NCBI GenBank assembly: GCA_938041955.1
Contig: CALISD010000071.1
Span: 1-64,000 of the forward strand
Reading direction: 5' to 3'
Length of the DNA: 64,000 nucleotides
Source of the DNA: an uncultured Granulosicoccaceae bacterium
GTDB taxonomy: Bacteria; Pseudomonadota; Gammaproteobacteria; Granulosicoccales; Granulosicoccaceae
The notes beneath the pieces were generated by a model, which did not search any database, was not told where the DNA came from, and saw only the letters and a program-made list of their open reading frames with translations. The position numbers were made by a program, and so were the translations under genes. Positions 34,725-44,882 of the stretch are shown piece after piece (position 1 is the first letter of the stretch; every line of letters starts with the position of its first letter).

Positions 34725-35614
34725 TAGTCTGTCTCGTAGCCAAGGCTTCGGATCATGGCGGCATCATCTGACCAGCCATCTTTGACCTTCACCCAAAGCT
34801 CTAGATGCACTTTACTATCAAAAAGCGTCTGCATTGTCTTTCTGGCCCGGCTTCCAATCTCTTTTAAACTGGCGCCACCCTTGCCAATCACAATCGACTT
34901 TTGACTCGCTTTTTCTACCCAGATAATGGCTGATATTCTTATTATCTTCGTGTCTTCTTCGAACTTTTCAATCTCAACGCTTATCGAATACGGAAGTTCC
35001 TGCGATAGAAATCGGGTAAGTTGTTCACGCACCAGCTCTGATGCCAGAAACTTTGATGACCGGTCAGTGATCTCTGACTCACCATACTGAAACGGTGCTT
35101 CGGGTAATCGTGATTCAATATCAGCTTCAAGCGTTTTTATGTTGTCGCCCTGGATTGCGCAAGTGGGAATCACTGAATCAGCAAGTTGTGCTGCTTCGAG
35201 CTCCGACAACCACGGCAGTAACCGTTCCTTGGGATTCACCCGATCTATCTTGTTGACCACCAGCAACCACGGTTTTTCCTGCCTCTGAATTGTCTCCAGC
35301 GCCATTTGATCATGCTCGTCGAATACCAGCGCCTGCACTACCAACACATGCACATCAGCGCCGGTGGCGGCACTTGCTGCTGTTTTGTTTAGCACTCGAT
35401 TCAGGGTTCGCTTGCCACCTCGGTGAATACCGGGGGTATCAATATAAATAAACTGGGTGGTCGCCGTGGTGTTGATACCCAGTAAGGCATGACGGGTGGT
35501 TTGCGGCTTGTGAGCGGTGATACTCAACTTCTGGCCAATGAGTCGATTCAGCAGCGTCGATTTGCCAACATTCGGGCGCCCGGTGATCGCGATAGTACCG
35601 CATTTAGTCTTCAA
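34724..35614 (-). CDS. era: GTPase Era
   Basis: 296 residues. G1 GRPNVGKST, G3 DTPG, G4 NKID, and a C-terminal KH domain containing VIGKGGASLKEIG that binds the 3' end of 16S rRNA. It assists 30S subunit assembly. Confidence 0.96.
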   Translation of the reverse strand: MKTKCGTIAITGRPNVGKSTLLNRLIGQKLSITAHKPQTTRHALLGINTTATTQFIYIDTPGIHRGGKRTLNRVLNKTAASAATGADVHVLVVQALVFDEHDQMALETIQRQEKPWLLVVNKIDRVNPKERLLPWLSELEAAQLADSVIPTCAIQGDNIKTLEADIESRLPEAPFQYGESEITDRSSKFLASELVREQLTRFLSQELPYSISVEIEKFEEDTKIIRISAIIWVEKASQKSIVIGKGGASLKEIGSRARKTMQTLFDSKVHLELWVKVKDGWSDDAAMIRSLGYETD

Positions 35615-35668
35615 AATAGTATCGCTGTGGTTACCAGAAACGTGCTGTAGCTTACGCTAAAAAACGAG

Positions 35669-36340
35669 CTACTTGTCAATCTGAGTAAGTATATCAGCGG
35701 CAGCGCACTGTTCCGCCTTTCGACGGCTGGCACCCTTTGCTTTCACCTTGATTCCCAGCGGCTCAATATCACAGCCGACAACAAAAGTTCGGTCATGGGC
35801 TTCACCGAGTGTTTGCAGCAATCGATACTCGGGCAGCTCAAAACCACGGCCTTGCAATAGTTCCTGCAGGATGGTCTTGGGGTCTTTTACCGGTTCACTG
35901 CATGGAAGACTGTTAAAACGATCTGCATAGAGATGATGGATAGTGCTTTTGGCCGAATCAAAGCCACCGTCCAGATAGACAGCGCCGATTACAGCTTCCA
36001 GGGCGTCTGCCAGAATAGACGCGCGTTTGTAGCCGCCACTTTTAAGTTCGCCTGAGCCGAGCTTCAGCAAATCACCCAATTCGATATCACGGGCGATTTC
36101 CGCCAGCGTCTCACCGCGCACAAGGTTTGCCCGCAATCGCGTCAGTCGGCCTTCATCGTAGTTCGGTCTGAGCCGGTAGATCTCTGCGGCGACAACAAAA
36201 TTTAAAATGCTGTCACCGAGAAATTCGAGCCTTTCATTGTTACGAGCACCGACACTGCGGTGAGTAAGAGCTGATAGCAGTAGCTCTGGCTTGTCGAACT
36301 CGTACTTGAGTTTTGAAGTAAGTGTTTTACCGGGGTTCAA
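35669..36340 (-). CDS. rnc: Ribonuclease III
   Basis: 223 residues. The RNase III signature NERLEFLGDSILN lies near residues 34-46, and the double-stranded-RNA-binding domain is at the C-terminus (PKTILQELLQGRG..., KGASRRKAEQCAA). It processes rRNA precursors and other duplex RNA. It is 2 bp from the DUF4845 gene. Confidence 0.96.
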   Translation of the reverse strand: MNPGKTLTSKLKYEFDKPELLLSALTHRSVGARNNERLEFLGDSILNFVVAAEIYRLRPNYDEGRLTRLRANLVRGETLAEIARDIELGDLLKLGSGELKSGGYKRASILADALEAVIGAVYLDGGFDSAKSTIHHLYADRFNSLPCSEPVKDPKTILQELLQGRGFELPEYRLLQTLGEAHDRTFVVGCDIEPLGIKVKAKGASRRKAEQCAAADILTQIDK

Positions 36341-36342
36341 TT

Positions 36343-36678
36343 CTAGTTGGTGATTTGATCATCAAAGGCCGCCACAATGTGAAGATTGTACAGCAATTTG
36401 CGGCGCTCTTCGTATTTGACGCCCATCACCCATTCACCAGCGTTGTCACGACTTACAACAACGGCTTCTTTGGCGTCCAGATCGATATCGTTGCTGGCAA
36501 AAAGCTCTGTCACACGCTTTGTTACCTCACGCTTGGGTCGATTGGCGAGCTCACTGTCGGAGACGACCTCGTGAGCAATCTTCTTAACCGCATGATTTTG
36601 AATGTATACCGGCACTAACTGCATACTGGTCACGATCAGAACCGCGGCGACTGCAATGATGCCAAACCATTTAAACAT
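36343..36678 (-). CDS. DUF4845 small membrane protein
   Basis: 111 residues with one N-terminal membrane segment (IIAVAAVLIVTSMQLVPVYIQ) and a short soluble domain. This family regularly lies between lepB and rnc in gammaproteobacteria; its function is unknown to me. Confidence 0.88.
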   Translation of the reverse strand: MFKWFGIIAVAAVLIVTSMQLVPVYIQNHAVKKIAHEVVSDSELANRPKREVTKRVTELFASNDIDLDAKEAVVVSRDNAGEWVMGVKYEERRKLLYNLHIVAAFDDQITN

Positions 36679-36691
36679 TTTAATCCCTGCC

Positions 36692-37435
36692 TTATTTTAT
36701 ACGATCTCCAATCCGGCTCCACTCAATACCACCGTTCTTCAAGTTGAAGTGCATCCAAACAAGGAATGCTTTGCCAACCAGATTCTCTTCCGGTACCGGG
36801 CCCCAATATCGACTATCGTTGCTGTTGTCTCTATTGTCTCCTACAGCAAAATACGTTCCCTTGGGGACGGTAAACTCCATCTCGCCGTTATTTCCATTAG
36901 CCGTTATGAGTATTTGATGTTCAATATCTCCCAGCGTTTCTGTTTTCTCTACAATTTTAGATCTACCGCCGTCAGGATCAAGATAGTCACCTATCAGTTC
37001 CTGAGAAGCGACAACGCCGTTTACAGTCAAGGTTTTGTCACGATACTGAATATGATCGCCCGGTAAACCCACGATACGTTTAATGTAATCCAGCCTTGGA
37101 TCACGCGGAAACCTGAATACCGCAACATCACCACGCTCAGGCATGCCAACATCTATAAATTTCTTATGGATTACCGGCAAACGTACCCCATAGGCAAACT
37201 TATTCACCAGAATAAAATCACCGATCCACAAGGTGGGTTTCATTGAACCGGAAGGAATTCTAAACGGTTCAAAAATGAACGAGCGCAACACCAACACAAG
37301 CAGTAAGAGCGGAAAAAAAGACCGCGCATATTCAACCGGCCAGGAGTTGCCTTGTTTTAGTAGCGCACCCAGTGCCCAAACGATTCCGCAAAACAGAACC
37401 AGCAGCACCAACAATAATGAAAAATCTATATTCAT
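36692..37435 (-). CDS. lepB: Signal peptidase I
   Basis: 247 residues. Membrane segments at the N-terminus, catalytic Ser64 in PSGSM and Lys119 in DYIKRIVGLPGD. It removes Sec signal peptides on the periplasmic side. It follows lepA in the same transcript. Confidence 0.96.
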   Translation of the reverse strand: MNIDFSLLLVLLVLFCGIVWALGALLKQGNSWPVEYARSFFPLLLLVLVLRSFIFEPFRIPSGSMKPTLWIGDFILVNKFAYGVRLPVIHKKFIDVGMPERGDVAVFRFPRDPRLDYIKRIVGLPGDHIQYRDKTLTVNGVVASQELIGDYLDPDGGRSKIVEKTETLGDIEHQILITANGNNGEMEFTVPKGTYFAVGDNRDNSNDSRYWGPVPEENLVGKAFLVWMHFNLKNGGIEWSRIGDRIK

Positions 37436-37485
37436 AGTTTCTTACGGACCTGTTTCCGGCCTGGTTTTCGGACCGTGGTCCATCC

Positions 37486-39294
37486 TTAAGATTTGTTATC
37501 GACCTGTAGCACTGCGAGAAACGCTTCCTGCGGGATTTCAACCCGCCCGATTTGTTTCATCCGTCGCTTACCGGCTTTTTGTTTTTCGAGTAACTTTTTC
37601 TTACGTGTGATGTCACCGCCATAGCATTTGGCGGTGACGTTTTTGCGCAATGCTTTGACATTGCTACGCGCAATAATATGGCTTCCAATTGCCGCTTGTA
37701 CTGCGACATCAAACATCTGCCGCGGTATCAGCTCTTTCATTTTTTCGGCAAGTACGCGACCCCGCGCCAGAGAGCGATCACGATGCACAATGAGCGCAAG
37801 CGCATCCACAGCATCACCATTGATCAGCACATCAACCTTGACCAGATCTGCCGCTTGAAAACGCAGAAAACTGTAGTCGAATGATGCAAAACCACGACTC
37901 ACGGACTTGAGTCGATCAAAGAAATCTAACACCACCTCACTCAGCGGCAGTTCGTACTGAAGTGATACCTGACGGCCAACGTAACTCATGTTTTTTTGCA
38001 CGCCACGTTTTTCCACACACAGGGTAATTACATCACCGAGATACTCTTGTGGCACCAGAATATTGGCCTGAATGATCGGCTCTCTTACTTCATCCAACTG
38101 ATTTGGCGCAAGCAGTTGCGACGGATTATGGATATAGCTGACCTCTCCCTGTGTATCGAGCAGTTCGTAGATAACCGTGGGAGCCGTCGTTATCAGATCC
38201 AGATCGTATTCACGCTCAAGGCGCTCCTGCACAATTTCCATGTGTAGCATGCCCAAAAAGCCACAGCGAAAACCAAATCCAAGTGCATCCGAAGTTTCTG
38301 GTTCATAGGCCAAAGCTGAATCGTTCAGCTTGAGCTTCTGCAGTGCATCACGAAAAGACTCATAGTCATCTGAGCTCGATGGGTACAGTCCAGCGAAAAC
38401 CCGTGGCTGCACTTCTTTAAAACCTTCCAAGGCCTCTTCACAAGGCCTGCTCTCAAGCGTGATGGTATCTCCGACACGCGCAGCATCAATCTCTTTGATA
38501 CCGGCAATAAGATAGCCCACCTGCCCGGTCTGAAGCCCGTCCGGGGTTTCTGTTCTTTTAGGGGTAAAGACACCGACCGAGTCGGCTTGAAAGCTACGAC
38601 CGGTTGAGAAAATTCTTATCTTGTCGCGCTTTTTAACGCTGCCATTCATGATTCTAATGAGCGAGATTACACCGACAAAATTATCAAACCATGAATCAAT
38701 GATGAGTGCTTGCAGCGGTGCATCGGGATCACCATCCGGTGGCGGCACGCGCTCGACCAACATCTCCAGCAACTCATCAATACCTTCACCGGTCTTGGCA
38801 CTGCAGAGCAAGGCATCGTGTGCCTCAAGGCCAATGATCTCTTCTATTTCATCCACCACCCGCTCAGGCTCTGAAGCCGGCAGGTCAATTTTGTTTAATA
38901 CCGGTATCACTTCAAGGTCTTGTTCGATCGCGGTATAGCAGTTGGCTACACTTTGCGCCTCAACACCTTGAGATGCATCGACCACCAGAAGTGCGCCTTC
39001 GCAGGCGGCCAGGGAACGGGATACCTCGTACGAGAAATCCACATGCCCGGGAGTATCAATGAAGTTTAATTGATAGACCTGCCCGTCTTTCGAACTCGTG
39101 TACTCAAGGGACACCGACTGAGCCTTGATGGTGATCCCTCGCTCACGCTCAAGGTCCATCGAGTCCAGCACCTGGGCTGACATTTCACGAGCATCAAGCC
39201 CGCCACAACGCTGAATAAATCGATCAGCCAGTGTCGACTTTCCATGATCAATATGAGCAATGATGGAAAAGTTTCTTAAATTAGACTGCTGCAT
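37486..39294 (-). CDS. lepA: Elongation factor 4 (LepA)
   Basis: 602 residues. GTPase motifs [17 protein letters not shown] and NKIDLP, then EF-G-like domains and the LepA-specific C-terminus. It remodels stalled ribosomes and supports 30S biogenesis. It overlaps the glutaredoxin-like gene by 1 bp. Confidence 0.97.
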   Translation of the reverse strand: MQQSNLRNFSIIAHIDHGKSTLADRFIQRCGGLDAREMSAQVLDSMDLERERGITIKAQSVSLEYTSSKDGQVYQLNFIDTPGHVDFSYEVSRSLAACEGALLVVDASQGVEAQSVANCYTAIEQDLEVIPVLNKIDLPASEPERVVDEIEEIIGLEAHDALLCSAKTGEGIDELLEMLVERVPPPDGDPDAPLQALIIDSWFDNFVGVISLIRIMNGSVKKRDKIRIFSTGRSFQADSVGVFTPKRTETPDGLQTGQVGYLIAGIKEIDAARVGDTITLESRPCEEALEGFKEVQPRVFAGLYPSSSDDYESFRDALQKLKLNDSALAYEPETSDALGFGFRCGFLGMLHMEIVQERLEREYDLDLITTAPTVIYELLDTQGEVSYIHNPSQLLAPNQLDEVREPIIQANILVPQEYLGDVITLCVEKRGVQKNMSYVGRQVSLQYELPLSEVVLDFFDRLKSVSRGFASFDYSFLRFQAADLVKVDVLINGDAVDALALIVHRDRSLARGRVLAEKMKELIPRQMFDVAVQAAIGSHIIARSNVKALRKNVTAKCYGGDITRKKKLLEKQKAGKRRMKQIGRVEIPQEAFLAVLQVDNKS

Positions 39295-39575
39295 CAGCTG
39301 GGGGTAGGCTCCGCACCAAGCGACTTGTAGAGCGCTTGCCGGTCAAAAAAATGGTGGCATATTACTTCGTCGCCAAGCTTCAACACTGGCACGAGATCGT
39401 TAAACTGCTGTTTTATCTTGGGGTCCTCATCAATATCGATGAGGGTGACTGAAAAATTCAGTTCACTGGAAAAGTCGTTCAATGTGTAAAGCATGTCTTC
39501 ACACAAGCCGCAATTATGCCTTGTAAAGAGAGTCAGTACGACTGGATTCATCACTTGGGCATGCTGGTTGGTCAT
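39294..39575 (-). CDS. Glutaredoxin-like protein (DUF836)
   Basis: 93 residues with a thioredoxin fold: [15 protein letters not shown] carries a CxxC (CGLC) and [16 protein letters not shown] the cis-Pro region. It lies between mucD and lepA, overlapping lepA by 1 bp. It is probably a thiol-disulfide exchange protein of the cytosol. Confidence 0.88.
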   Translation of the reverse strand: MTNQHAQVMNPVVLTLFTRHNCGLCEDMLYTLNDFSSELNFSVTLIDIDEDPKIKQQFNDLVPVLKLGDEVICHHFFDRQALYKSLGAEPTPS

Positions 39576-39583
39576 TTAGTCGA

Positions 39584-41050
39584 CTATTGAACCGTCAATG
39601 CGAGGAATATCGGGCCCTGTTCGCGCTGTACCAGCACCGCAACGCTTGATCCTCCCTCAACAGCGTCCATCGCCTTTTCAAAGTCTTCAACCGACTTTAT
39701 GGTCGTGTTGTCTATCATTGTGATTACATCACCGACTCGAACGCCCGCCATCGCCGCCGGACCTTCACCGACTTTAGTGACCAGTACCCCCTCACCATCA
39801 AGCTCCAGGGCATTGTTGATTTCATCGTCAACCACCGTAACATCCACGCCAAGCTTGTTATTGATGGTAGGACTTTTAGGCTTGCCCGCTGACGCCAATT
39901 CGTTCGCCCCCGGCAACTCACCAATTAACACGCTCAACGTTTCACGCTTACCCTCTCTGATGACATCAACCGAGGCCTCTCTGCCGGCGCGAACCTGACC
40001 GACCAGCGGCGGCAATGAGCTGGATTTATCCACGTAGCCACCGTTGAATGCGACAATAATATCACCCACTTTCAGGTCTGACGACGCTGCGGGGCTGTCA
40101 GGAAGAATCCTGGAGATCAGTGCACCATGAGCTATATCCATAGAGAAAGACTCGGCTAAATCGCGGGTCACTTCCTGAATGATCACGCCCAGCCATCCAC
40201 GTGATACTTTACCGTCCTCCTTGAGTTGATCTGCAATATCAACAGCCATCTCAATGGGGATAGAGAATGACAAACCCATAAACCCACCGGTGCGGCTGTA
40301 AATTTGCGAGTTGATTCCGACCACTTCGCCGTCAAGGTTGAACAACGGACCACCTGAGTTACCTGGATTGATGGCCACATCCGTTTGAATAAAAGGGACA
40401 TAATTCTCGCGAGGCAGTGATCGGCCAGTGGCACTGACAATACCTGCGGTGACCGAGAAATCGAATCCAAATGGTGAGCCAATTGCCAACACCCACTCAC
40501 CGACGGCCAACTCACTTGATTTGCCAATTCTTGCCGCGGGCAGACCCGTGGCATCAATTTTTAAAACAGCGACATCACTACGAGGATCCCGGCCGATCAA
40601 CTCTGCGACATATTGACGACGGTCGTAGAGCCGGACAACAATTTCTTCCGCCCCTTCAATCACGTGATTGTTGGTTAAAATAAAGCCGTCTGACGAAACG
40701 ATAAAACCGGAACCCAGGGAATCAGAATCAAATTGTGACTTGAGTTGGTTCTGTTGCCTGAAATCATTCTGGCGATAGCCCTGCTCTTGCGAGCCAGGCC
40801 CGTTTTCCTGCTCTTCAAGAAACTTTCGAAAGAATTCACTGAATGGAGAATCTTCGGCTCCCGGGCCACCCAGGCCTGACGGGGAGCGATCAACTTCACT
40901 TGTAGTACTGATATTCACCACTGACATGTGGTTCTGCTCGACCAGTTCAGTAAAATCAGGGAGGTCTGCAACGCCAATCATCGGCCAGCAAAGTACGGTC
41001 AAAATCACCATCATTCGAGCAAATGGTTTTACCAGAACATCAGCATTCAT
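39584..41050 (-). CDS. mucD: Periplasmic serine protease of the DegQ/MucD type
   Basis: About 488 residues. Signal peptide MNADVLVKPFARMMVIL..., cleaved after GVA. Triad His129 (TNNHVIEGA), Asp159 (DPRSDVAVLK) and Ser232 (NPGNSGGPLF); two PDZ domains follow, with RGWLGVIIQEV at the first. The ATG at 41050 has AGGAGA at 6 nt. The location after rpoE-rseA-rseB-rseC matches mucD, which degrades misfolded envelope proteins and damps sigma-E. Confidence 0.95.
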   Translation of the reverse strand: MNADVLVKPFARMMVILTVLCWPMIGVADLPDFTELVEQNHMSVVNISTTSEVDRSPSGLGGPGAEDSPFSEFFRKFLEEQENGPGSQEQGYRQNDFRQQNQLKSQFDSDSLGSGFIVSSDGFILTNNHVIEGAEEIVVRLYDRRQYVAELIGRDPRSDVAVLKIDATGLPAARIGKSSELAVGEWVLAIGSPFGFDFSVTAGIVSATGRSLPRENYVPFIQTDVAINPGNSGGPLFNLDGEVVGINSQIYSRTGGFMGLSFSIPIEMAVDIADQLKEDGKVSRGWLGVIIQEVTRDLAESFSMDIAHGALISRILPDSPAASSDLKVGDIIVAFNGGYVDKSSSLPPLVGQVRAGREASVDVIREGKRETLSVLIGELPGANELASAGKPKSPTINNKLGVDVTVVDDEINNALELDGEGVLVTKVGEGPAAMAGVRVGDVITMIDNTTIKSVEDFEKAMDAVEGGSSVAVLVQREQGPIFLALTVQ

Positions 41051-41206
41051 GCTTATTCTCCTGCTAATCAGTGCTGCTGGACGCATAATTCTCGTCATAG
41101 TGTTGGCTGCAAGACCCGGTTTTGGGGCTCGCAAAAGGTGGCCGGATGATACTCCCGCTTATGGATAGCATGGGCGGGACCCTTCTATGCATTGCTGCGT
41201 ATGGCG

Positions 41207-41650
41207 CTACAAACCTTGCCGCAAACCGCTGTGGCTGTGCTTAACTGCGAGGTGATTACCTAGCTGACTGCGCAACATACCACCGCCAATGAGGTAAATA
41301 GCCCCCAGCCCTACGCCCAGACCGACGGCAGCAGATAAAGCAACCATCGCTTCTGAAGCAGGATAGATTAAGCTGCAGCAAACACTGAATAATAGCATAA
41401 GCAGGACAGGCGAGAGATATACCAGCGATGACAAGGCTAACAGCATCAGGCCGGAGGCTTCGAACTGGACAGAATCGCCAACAGAATTCACCTTGCCGCC
41501 GATGAGATCGGCCGGCAGCGCCATCAGTTCATTTGAACGCGAACAGCCACTGCAGCCGGCACCGCAGTTAGTCGCTCTTTCTACCCGACACAGCAATTGA
41601 TCAGCTGACTTTTCGACCACCACCATGGTTCGACGGTGAGGAGGATGCAA
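41207..41650 (-). CDS. rseC: RseC / MucC-family membrane protein
   Basis: 147 residues. An N-terminal Cys cluster CGAGCSGC is followed by two hydrophobic segments (LALSSLVYLSPVLLMLLFSVCC and VALSAAVGLGVGLGAIYLIGG). RseC proteins are linked to SoxR reduction and modulate sigma-E. The start is a TTG at 41650; the upstream residues align with the beginning of known RseC better than the internal ATG at 41626. Confidence 0.88.
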   Translation of the reverse strand: MHPPHRRTMVVVEKSADQLLCRVERATNCGAGCSGCSRSNELMALPADLIGGKVNSVGDSVQFEASGLMLLALSSLVYLSPVLLMLLFSVCCSLIYPASEAMVALSAAVGLGVGLGAIYLIGGGMLRSQLGNHLAVKHSHSGLRQGL

Positions 41651-41655
41651 GGAGT

Positions 41656-42669
41656 TTACTTCGCTGCCAGAGACAGGGAATCTCCAACCATCTTGACCGT
41701 TGCTTTCGGCACTTCACCCACCACGGTAACATGCCAGTCTTGCTGCATGACACCATATGCATGCACAGCACCCATGCCGGTTAAGCCCATCAGCACGTTA
41801 TTGGCATCACCAGCTGAGGGTGCAACATAAACAGACAGGGACGCAAGGCCATCGGTGTACATCACTCGTCTGACGACAGAATCCTCTGGCAACATAAGTA
41901 TTTTATCCGACATCAAAGTAAATCCAGCCGGCGTTTTGGTTAGCGTGATGGTGGGAATATCACTGTCAGGTGCAGGCTGTAACAATGGCTTATCTAAATC
42001 AACCACCCACTCCTGTCTTTCGCCTTCAACAGAGGTACGAAAAGTTTCAAGCGGAATCTGGTCAACATATTCCACCTCTGTGAACATCACCTGTTCGATA
42101 ATTCTTTGGTGGTTGTTACTCATCACCGAGCGCAACATCAAATAGGTTTCGGCATCAATCCACAAGCGGTAGCCGTAGCGATAGTCGTCAAGCGGTTTGA
42201 TATCGACGACTTCAGCCACTCGCCCCGCTACCCGGTCCATCCCGTTACGGGTAAATTCATATAACTCTGCAAGCTGTGCGAGCTGGTCTGCATCAAACTC
42301 GGGGAATGGTGTACGAGGTGCTGATTTGCTTACAGAAACGGTCTTGGTGCCCGGCCAAATACACACTACATTTTCAGCGTTGCGAATAATCTCACGCGCT
42401 TCACCGTTGAGCGAAAACAGGCGCTCACGCTCTATACCATCAGCACTACTGTGATGAATACGCATGGTTTCAACATCACCATCATGCGCATACACAAACG
42501 TCCCGGCATAGTTAAGCCCTTGCATGGCAGTGGACATTTTTTCTATTAAATCCCGACCACTGGCAAAGGAGTCTGCAAAAGAGGCAGATGACGCGAGTAA
42601 GCAGGCAAAGGCCACCGAAGCTTTGGCGCCCCGACTATTAGCCCAACAACTAAAAAGAAACTTTGGCAC
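41656..42669 (-). CDS. rseB: Sigma-E regulator RseB / MucB
   Basis: 337 residues, with signal peptide (ACLLASSASFADS). RseB binds the periplasmic part of RseA and senses misfolded outer-membrane proteins and lipopolysaccharide. The family stretch YAGTFVYAHDGDVETMRIHHS is near the start, and the C-terminal domain continues to LSLAAK. It overlaps rseA by 1 bp. Confidence 0.94.
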   Translation of the reverse strand: MPKFLFSCWANSRGAKASVAFACLLASSASFADSFASGRDLIEKMSTAMQGLNYAGTFVYAHDGDVETMRIHHSSADGIERERLFSLNGEAREIIRNAENVVCIWPGTKTVSVSKSAPRTPFPEFDADQLAQLAELYEFTRNGMDRVAGRVAEVVDIKPLDDYRYGYRLWIDAETYLMLRSVMSNNHQRIIEQVMFTEVEYVDQIPLETFRTSVEGERQEWVVDLDKPLLQPAPDSDIPTITLTKTPAGFTLMSDKILMLPEDSVVRRVMYTDGLASLSVYVAPSAGDANNVLMGLTGMGAVHAYGVMQQDWHVTVVGEVPKATVKMVGDSLSLAAK

Positions 42670-43451
42670 TAGAAACCTTCATTCTTGGCAGGCATGGAAT
42701 CGTAACTGACTACTCTCGAGTGCGACAACATGCCGTGAACCCGACCCATGCTCGCATCTTCAAGATGGTTGGTAAGCAGCGTGTTGAGCCGTTGCTCTAT
42801 CTGTTGATTGCGCGGTAGTGTTGAATCAGTGCGCCATCGTGTTCCTGCATTGCCAACTTGCATTGAAGGCTCACCACTTTGGAAGGCGACAGTCTGGACA
42901 TCGCTAGCATTTGTATTGGTCACCGCATTGGCCACCGGCGTCGTATTGGCTACCGCAGTCACTGGCGTATCGGCTATTTGCGCAATCTGTTGGTCAAGCG
43001 ACGCTTCAGACTTCCACAGTTGGGAAAATAGAAAAGCGGCTCCCGCTAAACTCGCTGCAAGGCCTAAACCCGCTACAGGTTTCCATAAAGAAAACGGTGC
43101 TGACTGCGGTGGGGTGCTGCTCGAACGCGCTCTACGGCGGGTATCTCGTGCAGCTGCAAATGACACCACAGAATCTTGATGCGGTGGTTCTTCGCGTTCA
43201 ATTTGGCGACTTAACCGCGCTGCAAACCCAGCATCAAGCGCACTGTGATAGTCGGCTTGCAGCACATCGCGTGTGAGATGCATACTCTGCCAGGCACAAC
43301 GCGCGTCATGATCAGTGCAGGCTAACTCTATGGCGCCGTTGTGATCATCGGTTGCGAGCTCGTCGTCAGCCATAGCCGATAAGACTTCTCTTAACGTTCC
43401 GGCTGACTCTGCCCTGACTGTTGCCGGGCGATTATTTGTTTTTCTATCCAC
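42669..43451 (-). CDS. rseA: Anti-sigma-E factor RseA / MucA
   Basis: 260 residues. The cytoplasmic anti-sigma domain (LREVLSAMADDELA, CDHDARCAWQSMHLTRDVL-like) is followed by a membrane segment (VAGLGLAASLAGAAFLFSQLW) and a long Ala/Thr/Asn-rich periplasmic part. It holds sigma-E at the membrane until cut by regulated proteolysis. It begins 3 bp after rpoE. Confidence 0.92.
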   Translation of the reverse strand: MDRKTNNRPATVRAESAGTLREVLSAMADDELATDDHNGAIELACTDHDARCAWQSMHLTRDVLQADYHSALDAGFAARLSRQIEREEPPHQDSVVSFAAARDTRRRARSSSTPPQSAPFSLWKPVAGLGLAASLAGAAFLFSQLWKSEASLDQQIAQIADTPVTAVANTTPVANAVTNTNASDVQTVAFQSGEPSMQVGNAGTRWRTDSTLPRNQQIEQRLNTLLTNHLEDASMGRVHGMLSHSRVVSYDSMPAKNEGF

Positions 43452-43454
43452 GAT

Positions 43455-44057
43455 TTATACTTCGGCCTTGCCTGTGTTATCTATTAAAGGGCGGAGTTGC
43501 TGATCTATAGCGTCTCTTGCCCTGAAGATTCTCGAACGCACCGTTCCGATCGGGCATTCCATAATCTCTGCAATTTCTTCGTATGACAGCCCTTTCAACT
43601 CTCTGAGCGTAATTGCGGTCTGAAGTTCAGGCGGTAGTCCATTTATCGCCGTTCTGACTGTGGCAGCAATCTGATCCGTCATCATTTCGCTTTGCGGGTC
43701 AGCGATATCTCGTAAGCCAGATGCGCTTTCAAAATACTCTGCATCATCACTGTCAACACTGCCATCAGTGGGTCGCCGCGAGAGCGATACCAGGTGATTC
43801 TTGGCCGTGTTGATCGCTATCCGGTAAAGCCACGTGTAAAAAGCGCTCTCGCCACGAAAATTTTTTAATCCCCGGTAGGCTTTGATGAAAGCTTCCTGCG
43901 TGACGTCCTGCACCTCGTGGTGATCATGAACGAAGCGTGAGACCAGATTTGCGATCTTGTGCTGATATTTCAATACCAACAAATCGAACGCGCGCTTGTC
44001 CCCCGCCTGGACCTTCCTCACCAAAATCAGGTCATTGCTCTTTTCACTCACAAGCAA
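43455..44057 (-). CDS. rpoE: RNA polymerase sigma-E factor (AlgU type)
   Basis: 200 residues. Region 2 (YQHKIANLVSRFVHDHHEVQDVTQEAFIKAYRGL) and region 4 (GLSYEEIAEIMECPIGTVRSRIFRARDAI) are intact. It directs the envelope-stress regulon. It is the first gene of rpoE-rseA-rseB-rseC-mucD and is preceded by a sigma-E-type promoter at 44088-44116, consistent with autoregulation. Confidence 0.96.
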   Translation of the reverse strand: MLVSEKSNDLILVRKVQAGDKRAFDLLVLKYQHKIANLVSRFVHDHHEVQDVTQEAFIKAYRGLKNFRGESAFYTWLYRIAINTAKNHLVSLSRRPTDGSVDSDDAEYFESASGLRDIADPQSEMMTDQIAATVRTAINGLPPELQTAITLRELKGLSYEEIAEIMECPIGTVRSRIFRARDAIDQQLRPLIDNTGKAEV

Positions 44058-44087
44058 AACCCGAACTGTGCTGATGGCTGCCAGTAG

Positions 44088-44116
44088 TTATGACCGGTAC
44101 CGCCTGTAATAAGTTC
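44088..44116 (-). promoter_or_regulatory. Sigma-E-dependent promoter of rpoE
   Basis: On the minus strand GAACTT (44111-44116) is an exact sigma-E -35, and TCATAA (44088-44093) is close to the TCTGA-type -10, with a 17-bp spacer. The distance from the -10 to the rpoE ATG is 30 nt. Autoregulated promoters of this form are the rule for rpoE/algU. Confidence 0.7.
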
Positions 44117-44208
44117 TGGCACGTATCCATATTTTCGTTATTTTTCACATGCAATTGCGGAAGATGCCCGATTATGCCTGCCAATCACAACCAACGGCCA
44201 TAGATTGT

Positions 44209-44763
44209 TCAATGGAAATCCTGGAAAAAATGCCGTTTGTAGTGACGCAGTTCGCTGATGGAATCCCGGATATCGCTCAACGCCAGGTGCTGAGACTCTT
44301 TCTTGAAGCCGGATGCCACCTGCGGCGCCCACCTTGTCGCAAGAATTTTTATCGTACTGACATCCAGATTTCGATAGTGAAAATAGTCCTCTAATATGGG
44401 CATCTGACGCGCCATGAACCTGCGATCCTGGCAAATACTGTTGCCGGCCATCGGACTGACACCCTTTCTGACCCACTTTGACAGAAACTCAATAGTGACC
44501 TTCTCTGCGTCCCGGGCGGTCTGATCGCTTGATTTAACCCGGTCCACCAGCCCTGAGCTTGTATGGTGAGAGGTATTCCATTCATCCATTTTGTCTAAGA
44601 TTGAATCCGGCTGATGAATCGCAACGACCGGGCCCTCAGCTAAAATCTCCAGTTGGGAGTTAGTAATGATCGTAGCGATCTCAATAATTTGATCACCCTC
44701 CGGGTCGAGACCGGTCATCTCCAAATCGATCCAGATCAAATTGTCGTCGCTCAATTGCGCCAT
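44209..44763 (-). CDS. orn: Oligoribonuclease
   Basis: About 184 residues. DEDDh exonuclease that degrades 2-5-nt RNAs and pGp[12 protein letters not shown] holds the first Asp and Glu, then FLSKWVRKG and [12 protein letters not shown], and [14 protein letters not shown] the His-x4-Asp. The ATG at 44763 has AGGAG 7 nt upstream; the longer frame to 44805 adds non-family residues. It is divergent from rsgA, as in many gammaproteobacteria. Confidence 0.95.
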   Translation of the reverse strand: MAQLSDDNLIWIDLEMTGLDPEGDQIIEIATIITNSQLEILAEGPVVAIHQPDSILDKMDEWNTSHHTSSGLVDRVKSSDQTARDAEKVTIEFLSKWVRKGVSPMAGNSICQDRRFMARQMPILEDYFHYRNLDVSTIKILATRWAPQVASGFKKESQHLALSDIRDSISELRHYKRHFFQDFH

Positions 44764-44882
44764 CCGCAAACTCCTGCTGCCATCATAAGTGCTCGCAGAG
44801 TACAATGGTCGCTCGCTCGCTTCAAATACAGATCTGTGAGGACTCCTCTGATACTCAACCCTATTTATAGACTGCCAGACGC

